NCBI GenBank assembly: GCA_007922195.1
Contig: ML682232.1
Coordinates: 890,003 to 954,002, forward strand
DNA length: 64,000 bases
Source: Podocnemis expansa
Taxonomy: Eukaryota > Chordata > Testudines > Podocnemididae
Direction: 5' to 3'
Below, piece by piece: positions 55,207-64,000 of this stretch. The notes below the pieces were generated by a model, which was not told where the DNA came from, searched no databases, and was given only the letters and a program-made list of their open reading frames with translations. Each line of letters starts with the position of its first letter. The first letter of the stretch is position 1. The position numbers were made by a program, and so were the translations under genes.

Positions 55207-56979
55207 CTAAGGAAAAAAGACCAGAGTATTAAACAGATTATTTGGCAGTCCTGCTAATTGAGTTTAATGATACTCTCTTATTTAAATATATAAAATTGCA
55301 ATTGGTCATTCATCATAAAGTTTGTATTTTTCACAAGAAAAGCCTTCTGCCAATAGTTCATAATGCTTGAGTTCTCACCCTCTCCAATCTGTAAACAAAA
55401 TGCATCACATTCCAACCAAATAAATAGGGTCCCCACAGATAAGGTCTTGAAAAATTGAATAATATACAAGCATTTAAATCTTTTTATATCTAGAACACTG
55501 ATTTCTCTAGAAATGTACAGTGAATTCAACTGAAGTTATAACCTGAAATGAGTTTAAAGATTTTTATACATATCTACAAGTACAAAGTGTAGTAAGTTCT
55601 GGCATGAGGAGAAAGTATTAATGTGAATGAGAAATATATTGCTTCACTTCTGAAGGCCAAATTAAGGTTACAGATTAATAGGCATTTTACTGCTATCAAG
55701 CACTAAATGCCACTGCTCATCTACAACAGGTTTGCTTACAAGAAGTGATTAAGCTGAGAAACCCAGCTCTGCCACCTGTCTTGCAAACAAGCATTTAAAA
55801 TAAAAGATTATTTGCACCCTTTCTAATATTAGTATAGCTAACCTAATATGCTTGGAAAGGTGACTCGTGTAAACAGGAAATACTGGCTTATCTGATAGTT
55901 TGCTTCAGAACCAAGAAAAGGACAAGCAATAGATGTAGCAAACCTTTTAAAGTTTAGGCTGCACATATTGTTCCATTAAGGCACTTATTTAATTTCCATC
56001 TATGTACATCAGAATGCTTTAATTTTTTTCAAAGAATATTAAGGCCTCATTAGGACAATGGTGTTAGTCACACAGACTAGTCATGCATACATTGTTTAAA
56101 TGATTATACTCAATGAGAAATATACTAAATGCTACCTTGCCACCAAAACTGCATCTACATCATAATAAAAGTTCTGCACAATATTCCATATAAACTTTAA
56201 TTATTTTTAAGAATCTGGCTGCATACTTTGTTTAAATGTCTTCATACTAAAGGCCACAGAAACTTAAAAGCAGAGGCCCAAGCAAGGTAGGAAAATTGCT
56301 CAGGCTCAAAGCAACCAGAAACCACCCAGAATCCCCTGGGACTATAAAATCATCAATCACTGAACATTTATCATTTTCCAGACTGCAGGCTCACATTCAA
56401 GACGACATTAATGGGGCTGAAACAGGCCTCACTATCTTTGCAGGCGTGCTGTCAGTTCAACCAAAGGGCTAGTAACTGAGGGCTAAATAACTGTCAAATC
56501 ACTACAACTGCTTATGGATGCATGTCACAACTCCTTCTGCTATTCTGTTTTAAAAGTAATCTTCTGGGAGTCCCAACTCCCAAATGAATCTTTGGCTCAT
56601 TTTATCTACTTCAGAATCAGTGATACACATGTGATAGACATTCAGAAAGAATCTCAGTGACATTTACAACTTGCTTATGACCACAAGGGTGTCCTCTGGT
56701 AACCATGACCTAGCCCCGTCTGTCAGACGGGCAGCATACAGCAGCAGCTGCCCAGGATATGGAGTGGCTTGTAGCTAAGGTCACCACATGTGTTTTATTT
56801 TTGTGTTGAAATGAAACAAAATATTAAATGCATCAAATGTAGAAACAAAAGATTTTACACATAATACGTGACCATGCAGTAATTTCCAAGTTGCTTAGTC
56901 TATTGTTTAATTCATCAGTTAGTGATCAAACACAGAAAAAAAATCCTAGTACAATTGATATAAAGTATATACAAGTCAA
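55207..56979. other. Exon-proximal intronic sequence, possible regulatory cluster
   Basis: Transposon-poor DNA of 1.8 kb. At 56320-56326 a RUNX-type AACCACC lies 5 bp from a perfect EBF-type TCCCCTGGGA (56332-56341). No exon was seen. Whether it is conserved or active is unknown. Confidence 0.3.
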
Positions 56980-57077
56980 AAGAAGCAAGGAGTCCTGTGG
57001 CACTTACAGACTAACATTTATTTATTGCATCAGGTTTTGTGGGAGAAAATCCCACTTCCAACTCTTTGAAGATGGGG
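56980..57077 (-). mobile_element. Solo PLE-terminal unit
   Basis: A single minus-oriented copy of the unit: 'aaggagtcctgtggcact', 'agactaacatttatttattg', 'ttttgtgggagaaaatcccac', then 'ctctttgaagatgggga'. Unlike the hairpin copies only one arm is present. Confidence 0.7.
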
Positions 57078-59049
57078 AAGAACCATTTTACAGGAAAACA
57101 TTTAAATAAGTTCTTTTAAAAAAGAGAGAAGAATCTGTTAAATAACTAACTAATAAAGACATTCAATATACTACAAATAGAGAAAAAGTAGCAACCTGGG
57201 CCAATTCCAGAAACCTAAATCCTAAAATGACCTTTTTTTCTTTTTTTATTAAGAATTAGATCTTAGGTGTGCGCAGAATACAGCTCTAAAACAAAACTCA
57301 TTTCACCAGAAACCATAATTTAGGCTCATTTCCCTATTTAATGTCCATGGCTAACAACCCCCCAAGAAAAAAATTAGTGTTATAATCTAATACTTTTAGT
57401 GATTATTTTTTTTTGGGGGGGGGGGGGGGGAAAAAAGAATCAAAAGGTTGTACTGGGGTTGCGAATTTACATGAAAAGCATATCTTTGACCCTCCAGCCA
57501 TCAGTACTTCAGCAAAAGTGATACTTCATATTCAAACTATTTATGTTATTCATTAGACTTAATTTCACTTTTATCATGGAATGCCACATGGTAACAAGAC
57601 CCTTATAATCAGACTTCTACAGCACAATACACATTAGCTGTTCCCGTTTAGTTCTAAGAGGACTCCTCCAAATATTAAACGCCAGAAGACCTTCAGAAGC
57701 TTTTTTCAAAATGTGCACATGTGCACACACTGCTCTCAGATGGAGGTGGTCTAATATCTAAAATCCATTTAAATGAAAATTCAATGAACCCAATACTCCA
57801 TTATAGTTCATCTTGTACAACTATTTATACCTGTTCAGAATATAGCCTACTCAGAACAGCTTTGTCTCCCTCAGCTGGCTAGACCAAACACAGAAGTTTA
57901 TTGAAGTTGCTACCAGCTTTGAGATTTGCTATTCAGACACAATCAGTGTTTGGAACCGGTCCTTCAGCTCAAGTACTAGACATCTGCAGTTTAAGACCCA
58001 CGGCTCCTCAGTTCAGCCCCCAGATGACTCTGTCAGGAGCACATTACAATCATGAGTTCACGGTGGCTGTAAAATGACCATTCTGATCTGATAGTATTTT
58101 ACACATACCAAAAGAAATCAAGGAAAATTATAAAGACATAAAAAAGAAACTGAATTAAATTAAAACAAGTATTTTCCCACAAAGTAATAGTCCTTTATAT
58201 TTCTCTAGTTGTGTCTAAAAATCCCTGTCTTTAAATTGCCGTATAACATTTTTTAAAATTTTATGAAGTTCTATACAGAGGTGCTTCAACCTGTCATGTG
58301 TATCAAAATCTTAGAAGCTTCCAGCAACACAGCTGTAGGCTGACAATTCAGATTATTAAGAAAACAGAAGGTGGCACAGACTAAGCAATTCACAAAGTAA
58401 AATGGCTATTCTAATAAGTGTTTGTATTTGGTGAATATCCCTCTACTATAATGATGACTCAAAGTGGTCAGATCATCTGCGGAGTCCCTGTGGTATGGCG
58501 GTGGTTCCATAAATATCATTGTCAGCAAGCACTAATCATTGGAGTTCAAAACAGTTCTGTTTGTTTTGTACAGCTGGTAGCCAAACCACCCTGGAAATAC
58601 AACAGAAACACAGACCACCTATCCCTCTTTATAACTGCAAAGCTAACATGAATAACCATTCACAGCTCACAACAGACCTCAACAGATTTCACTTAGCTTT
58701 TATGGTCTGAGGTTTGAAAGAGACTAAAATATAACAAAAATAAAACATATAACAGCCCTGATTTTCTCTTGTTTCACCTGAAATTTAAAAAATGACTTTA
58801 TCCCCATATTTGTAATATCTGAAATTATAATCTACAAGCATCTACCAAAGAATCAACCTTTAAGACAACAAACTGGAGCAGCTGGTGATTTACAGCAAAC
58901 CAAAATAAAACCACACACCCTCTCTTAAAACAAGCACATTGTTGCATATAAATGCATGTGCCTCCAATCAACATAATGCCAAAATTCACACGCTATAGCT
59001 AGCAAAATCGCATCAATTTTACTGAAAAATTCAATTTAATATCCTCATT
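57078..59049. other. AT-rich intronic sequence
   Basis: No exon or transposon was recognised. A T-run/G-run junction lies at about 57408-57430. Confidence 0.4.
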
Positions 59050-59054
59050 TAAAG

Positions 59055-59590
59055 ACAGCCCCCCAACCTTAAGCAAATACTCACCAGCAATGACAGACCA
59101 TGCAACAGAACCACTAAGCCAGGGACCTACCTGCTCTTGTCTTGCAAAAGACCTTGTTGCCAACTCTGCCCACATATGTACTCAAGTGACACCATCATAC
59201 AACCTAACCAAATCAGCCACTCCATCAAAGGCTCACTTTCACCTGTACATCCATCAACTTGATATATGCCACCATACTCCAGCAATACCCCTCTGCTATA
59301 CACATGGGCCAGACTGGACTGTCTCTATACAAAAGAATAAATGGACACAAATCAGATATGAAGAATGGTAACATTAAAAACCAGTAGGGGAACATTCCAA
59401 TCTACCCAGACATTCTGTAAAAAAAAAATAAAATAAAAAAAAAAATGCTAGTTATAGCACTTTAGCAAAAACAAACTTCAAAAACAGACTTCAACATGAA
59501 ACGGCAGACCTGAAATTCATTTGCAAGCTAGATACCTTCACGTTGTATTTGAATAGAGATTTGAAATGGCTAACTCATTACAAAAGGTAA
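59055..59590 (+). pseudogene. PLE ORF C-terminus with GIY-YIG endonuclease, decayed
   Basis: Penelope-like elements encode a reverse transcriptase fused to a C-terminal GIY-YIG nuclease that nicks target DNA. Visible in frame near 59265-59360: an 'LIYAT' strand, 'QQYPSAIHMGQTG' (HMG where YIG is expected) and 'KRINGHKSDMKN', then an in-frame stop. After an A-rich tract at 59420-59446 another frame resumes with 'NRLQHETADLKFICKLD' and 'NRDLKWLTHYKR', ending at the TAA at 59588-59590. Frame changes and the altered YIG make it inactive. The reverse transcriptase is absent from this copy. Confidence 0.8.
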
Positions 59591-59710
59591 TTTCCCCTCC
59601 ATTAATGTTCTCACCTTCTCAGCTCTTGCTTACAGGGCCCCCTTCTACACTCTTTGAATAGAACAATTTATTTACTTTGCTGAAATAGGCTAAGAAACTA
59701 TCCCTCTAGA

Positions 59711-60118
59711 CAGGGGCACCACTAGCTCCAAAAATGCCTTAGTGTTTGGGACGAGCCCCACCACCCCACCCCTTCTAGTGCCAGCCTCAATCCAGCCCCT
59801 GGACCCAATCCAACACTGTATCCCTGGCCAAGGTCAGGGCCTGATCAGGCTGCCACCACCATGGCAACCCAGCCCCTTTGCCCCAGCCAAGGCTAGGGCC
59901 TGATCCAGCTGTCACTGCTGCTCAGCCCCCCATTCCTGGCCAGGATCAGGGCCAGAGCTGGCTGCTGCCACTGCCATGGCAGCCTGGCCCAGTATTGCCA
60001 GCAAGGGTAGGAGCTGGATTCAGCTGTCGCCACCAATGCAGCCTGGCCCTGCGTCCTTAGCCAGGGTTGAGCAAGAACTTGGGGCACTGGTGCTGGGATG
60101 GGAGGAGAGGGGTCTCTG
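59711..60118. mobile_element. hAT-like insertion inside the PLE
   Basis: A GC-rich block starting CAGGGGCACC and ending 'ggggtctctg', with weakly matching inverted termini. The 8-mers CCTCTAGA (59703-59710) and CCTCTGGA (60119-60126) match at 7 of 8, and the PLE 3' UTR continues on both sides. Internal 'cagctgtc' style repeats are present. Noncoding. Confidence 0.65.
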
Positions 60119-60298
60119 CCTCTGGAACTATTTGAGCGGAACAGGTATATAGAGCTAATACACTACATTTTCTGTTTCGTGCATCTGATGAAGTGGAATT
60201 GTGCCCAAGAAAGCTACTGTAATAAATAAATATCTTAAACTTCAAAAGTGCCACAGGACTCTTTTTTTTTTTTTTTTTTTTTTTTTTTAGGTTTAGTA

Positions 60299-61144
60299 TT
60301 ACTTTCACAATGAACACAAACCCTTTTCACAGGCATCTCTGGTGTTTTCCTGTGCGTTGTTCCAAGCAGAAACTTTATTCCAGAACTTTTGTAATTTTCA
60401 ACTGCAAACCAAAAATGAACTCCTTTTCAGATGCTCTACATCTAATATTTACTCATTTCTTCTATGACTTCACTTTCTTCGGAAACTCCACCTTCTAGTA
60501 TCACTTTCCTGATTCCATGGATGATCTTAAGTCACATGTACTGAATGTTTATAAACCATGGTAACCTTCCTGAATCTGTGTGGCATGAAATGTGGTCAGA
60601 AAAAAAAATGAATAAAGCCATTTAACACACACTCCCAAGGATGGAAGTTCTTACATTTTATTTGCTTTTTTAAAGTTTCTTCTATCTGAGTCTATGAATG
60701 AAGCTCAACAATAAAACAAACCAACTGTAATGTGATTTCATCCACCTGCTATATCTCACCTTTATTTAAAGCTGCAAACTGCTTAAATTGTTTCTTAGTA
60801 CACATATTTGTAAGGTTACAAATAAAATGTGTCCCCAAGCTGGCTGGGGCCTCCGGGCACTCATGTCAATAACAAAAATAATTTATCAGTAATAAAACCA
60901 GTGCTAGTGTATTATAGATCCCACAAACAGAACGGTAGCTAGAATGTGAAAAATTAGCCTGTGCAAATATATACCACAAGTTGTACTTCACTGTTACATC
61001 CATCTGCTATATTCTTCTATTTAACAATCTGCTTACACAAAACCTGATCTTAAAATGATTTAGGGTAAGATTTCCAAATATGCCCAACTGCTTATACCCA
61101 CATAACTTATAAGCACAGTCATACAGGTGTAATTGACAGAAGCT
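60299..61144. other. AT-rich intronic sequence
   Basis: No exon or transposon was recognised. Confidence 0.4.
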
Positions 61145-61280
61145 GAGAACGGAAAAGGGGATGGATCACCTGCTCTGTTCATTCCCTGAGAGGCACCTGT
61201 CATTACCCACTGTCAGAAGACAGAATACTGGACTATATGAACACTGGTCTGATCCACAATTGGCTGGTCTTATGTTATAC
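61145..61280 (+). mobile_element. CR1 LINE 3' end fragment
   Basis: Carries 'aggggatggatcacctgctc', 'gttcattccctgagaggcac', 'cactgtcagaagacagaata' and the end 'gctggtcttatgtta', the same 3' end as at 4520 and 33647. Noncoding. Confidence 0.75.
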
Positions 61281-61474
61281 AAGTAGTTTTACTGACACAA
61301 CTTCATTTGTAAAAAATTAATAAAAAGTCATATACCCAACCAACATGTTTATGTTGGTGTGTTAACTAGACTGTACAAACATAAGCCCCATCAACTATTA
61401 CTTTTGTAAATGGGACTTGTGCTTTTGAAAATGTTACCCCTGATATTTTGGGTGAAATCCTGGGAATTATGCTA

Positions 61475-62061
61475 CAGAGAGGGCCCTGTGCAGATGCATA
61501 AATGTGGAACTGCATCCACTCAGTGATAGCATTGATCCAATCCCAAAATCCACATGCCAGGTTTTAGTTGCATCTATAACCACATCTGCGACCAGGCTCA
61601 GCATTTCAGGCTTTGATTGGTTCATTCCCCATGTGGTTCCCACCCACTTTTTTCTTCTTGTTTGTGGTTCGCAGGCTGTGCTATCAATCAGATTTCCTTG
61701 CCCACCAACGAAATCTCTGATTGATAGCATGGCATGCGAACTAGAAACAAGGAAAGGAAGAAGTGGGCAGGGAAATCATGGGGAATGAGCAAATCAAAGG
61801 CCAGCAGTGGCTCTCCAGGCTCCAGACTGAGATACTGATTGCTGGCAGATCACAATCAGAGCTGAACTAGGATTGGCTGAAGTGCTTCCTGGTTCCCCTG
61901 TGTGCTGCTGACACAGATCAGTAGAGCAGCTGCAGCTGCGGATCACACTGTAAGAAAGGAAAACTAGAAGCCACATCTATGAGTCGATCCACAGCAATGG
62001 GGCTGCCATTATCCGCACCCGCATTCATGGATGCGGATAACTGCGGATCTGCAAGGCTCTA
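61475..62061. mobile_element. Palindromic DNA transposon, probably hAT-like
   Basis: The left edge 'gagagggccctgtgcagatg' and the complement of the right edge 'ctagagccttgcagatccgc' are similar inverted ends. The core is a long imperfect palindrome: 61609-61695 pairs with 61711-61802. It includes 'gctatcaatcaga' against its complement and 'tggttcattccccatg' against its complement. The right third has 'tgcggataactgcggatctg'. The target duplication is unclear. The interior frames of about 90 codons overlap the palindrome and are not genes. Confidence 0.5.
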
Positions 62062-62980
62062 GCTATAGATTTCCACAAGGATAGGATTTCACCTTGAAAA
62101 TTTAAACAAACTTAATTCTGCCCAAAAATCTCTCCAACGAGCAAACTACTACAGCCTTGTATTTGTCCCTAGTAATGACCGTGCTCTTTCAGAATAGAAT
62201 ACTGAGCAGAAAATTACAATCTTTGTCATAAATTCAGGACAACAAATTTCTTCTTGTGCAGCAAAGTCCGAAGTTTCACTCCATTGTCTGCTTGTGAGAA
62301 TGAAGGAAACAGACAACTACAATGTATTTTGCGCAATGTATATACACACACACCAATCCCTCACTCACTCTCTCTCACTGCTCAGCTTTAGTTTGTTATT
62401 GTAAAGTCAAATAAATTATAGTTCAGGCTTTTATTTTCCTTTACTCTAAAACTAGAACAAGAAGCTGAGAACCAGTTTTGTTTTTTCTCTCCTTTCCTAT
62501 ATAGGACATAAGAGACAAACCAAACCCCAACTCAGCTTTGCCTCATAATTGAGTTCCAAGGATTCAAGCTAGGTGTTTACTTTTTGGCAACTTAATATAG
62601 TGTTAGCATTTAAACGATCAAAGCTAAGCTCTGACATTAACATTCCATTAAAGTCAATGGCAGGGTTCACACCTCTGCTACTATTTCAATCTATACTACT
62701 GTAGACTGAAAATACAGTGCATCAACACAAGTAGCAAATGCTGTCTTTTCCAGTTGTAAAGAACACAGGAGATGTCTGAACAATTTGCACAAATATTGTG
62801 TATATCCATTTGAGTACTATGGTGTGGCTGGCTCTATGAATACTAAAGCGTAATCTACACTTGAACTTTATATATGCTATTCCCCCGTGTTTGAATCTAA
62901 ACAACTGCTTTGATTTGCTGTAACAGTCTGACTTCATCCTACAATTTACACTTCCCTGCACTGATTTTCCTCCTGCTCTG
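62062..62980. other. AT-rich intronic sequence
   Basis: No exon or transposon was recognised. Short CA/CT-rich tracts at about 62345-62380. Confidence 0.4.
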
Positions 62981-62984
62981 TAAG

Positions 62985-64000
62985 TTACCCATCTTCTAAG
63001 GGTCTGATGAAGTGCGATTTTCTTCCATGAAAGCTCATGCAATAAATAAATTTGTTAATCTTTAAAAGTGTCACAGGACTCTTTGCTTGTTTTGCTGAAC
63101 TAAACTAATGCAGCTACCCCTTTGGAACTTGTCAACATGCAAGGCACTGAATACAGCTGTATAAAGTGAAAATCCATCAACTTCATGACATCACTCTCAC
63201 AGATTCAGACAGACATCATCCTCCTTTCCAAATGCAAACAATTGGACAATATACCTAATGGACTGAAAGTAAAGAATTCTTTACCATCAACATATTGCAC
63301 AGAGTACAGTTAAAGATTATGCAAAATACTCCCATAGAAACTAAGAAATTACCTGATCAGCATCCTAAAGAGCAGAGAGAAGAAAATTAAAAATGAACTC
63401 TCACCACTTCAATCTCTCAAACAAAACCAACCCACAACACATTCTTCCACATGGCTGAACTTCACAAAAAGACAGAAAATCCCATCTACAACACACACTT
63501 TGCTGGAAAGAGAGACACCAAACAGTCTCAACTCCTGTGCACCACAAGGGACAACAGCAGCACCACCTTCAACCCACCCAATAACACTGCAAATCTTTTG
63601 TGCTAAACACTTCCTCCAACAGAGGAATCAGTGCTATCTCAGGGACTTTCATTTGGCCTCACCCCCTCCACACATAAGATACAATTCTGTGGTGACCTGA
63701 AGAACTAGTTTCACTATCTCAGACTTAAGGAATGTTTCCACACCAAGGAACAATGAAGCAACCCACAAATACTTTCCTCCCAACACTGCAAGAAGAAATA
63801 TTGTATGTGAACTCCTCCTGACATCAGAACAACAGACTAGATTTCTACATAGATTGTTTATGCCACTGTGTAAAGGCTGAAATCATGGACAAACAATATT
63901 CCTTATGCCATAAACTCAGACACGTAGACCGCAATGCCATCCACAGCCTCAGAAACAACTCTGACATTATTATTCAGGAGGCTGATAAAGGCGGTGCTGT
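62985..64000 (+). mobile_element. Penelope-like element, 5' part, runs off the window
   Basis: Begins with the terminal unit at about 62990-63125: 'gggtctgatgaagtgcgatt', 'ccatgaaagctcatgcaata', 'gtcacaggactctttgc', 'ctaatgcagctaccccttt'. PLE 5' sequence follows ('cacagattcagacagacatc', 'tcctcctttccaaatgcaaa'), then the decayed start of the ORF. The element continues past the right edge. Confidence 0.8.
63400..64000 (+). pseudogene. PLE reverse-transcriptase ORF, N-terminal part, decayed
   Basis: The order of conserved segments of a turtle-type PLE polyprotein is visible across frames. A stretch at 63500-63700 ends with 'IRYNSVVT'. Around 63830-63870 'SRLDFYIDC' is distorted. At the window edge there is a clear frame 'NAIHSLRNNSDIIIQEADKG' followed by 'GAV', the conserved start of the PLE reverse transcriptase region. 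Several frameshifts and stops interrupt it. It is in the same orientation as the PLE 3' part at 59-60.3 kb but starts 2.7 kb downstream of it, so it is a separate copy. Confidence 0.75.

Larger units (their letters stand above)
59050..60298 (+). mobile_element. Penelope-like element, 3' part
   Basis: The coding remnant (59055-59590) is followed by a 3' UTR interrupted by a hAT insertion (59711-60118). The PLE terminal unit follows at about 60181-60261: 'gcatctgatgaagtggaatt', 'aagaaagctactgtaataaa', 'aaaagtgccacaggact'. A run of 37 T (60262-60298) then ends the recognisable part. The terminal unit directly downstream of a PLE coding end links the window's hairpin elements to PLEs. Confidence 0.8.
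55207..64000 (-). other. TCF12: TCF12 upstream intron (partial)
   Basis: Sequence on the 5' side of the exon on the minus strand. The preceding TCF12 exon (Gly/Ser/Thr-rich with an SPSYDSSR-like end) was not found here, so the intron is at least 8.8 kb. It contains PLE, hAT and CR1 pieces listed below. Confidence 0.72.

Overview
The window reads as nuclear DNA of a non-avian reptile, most likely a turtle (an inference from repeat content). It carries CR1 LINEs and a tRNA-headed SINE with a CR1 tail. It also holds Penelope-like elements (PLEs) with their paired terminal units, many short hAT transposons, a DIRS-type retrotransposon and an RLE-type LINE. That mix is typical of turtles and is not seen in birds or mammals. 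There is no prokaryotic or organellar signal.

Only one piece of host coding sequence is recognisable: a 103-bp exon on the minus strand at 55104-55206 with good splice sites. Its peptide matches the N-terminal region of the E-protein transcription factor TCF12 (HEB). The whole window is therefore read as the inside of TCF12, transcribed right to left. Positions 55207-64000 belong to the upstream intron and 1-55103 to the very long downstream intron. No other TCF12 exon was recognised.

Layout. 1-6.4 kb: old SINEs, a CR1 3' end and a small hairpin element with a 13-bp target duplication. 6.95-7.96 kb: the 3' end of an RLE-type LINE with an intact 283-codon ORF, abutting a compound microsatellite. 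10.6-15.2 kb: hAT derivatives, one nested in another. 16.6-17.3 kb: a CR1 ORF2 remnant. 18.3-19.5 kb: AT-rich DNA with a palindromic POU octamer pair, a candidate regulatory element. 22.8-23.4 kb: a CR1 copy interrupted by a tRNA-CR1 SINE. 23.5-28.7 kb: a DIRS-like element with inverted ends and a gag frame broken by only two stops, but no recognisable pol. 30-31.5 kb: a GC-rich hAT-like block. 33.2-33.9 kb: a CR1 copy split by a PLE-terminal hairpin with a perfect 14-bp duplication. 37.9-39.5, 47.8-48.9, 49.55-50.04 and 52.4-52.75 kb: hAT elements, the first and third with perfect 8-bp duplications. 55.1 kb: the TCF12 exon. 59.05-60.26 kb: a PLE 3' part (GIY-YIG endonuclease) carrying a hAT insertion. 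61.5-62.06 kb: a palindromic transposon. 63.0-64.0 kb: a PLE 5' part running off the window.

Most long open frames here are GC-rich repeat DNA with no coding signature and are not annotated as genes. No new host gene system is visible. The most unusual material is the set of PLE-terminal hairpins, the gag-only DIRS copy, the open RLE-LINE frame and the octamer-pair element.
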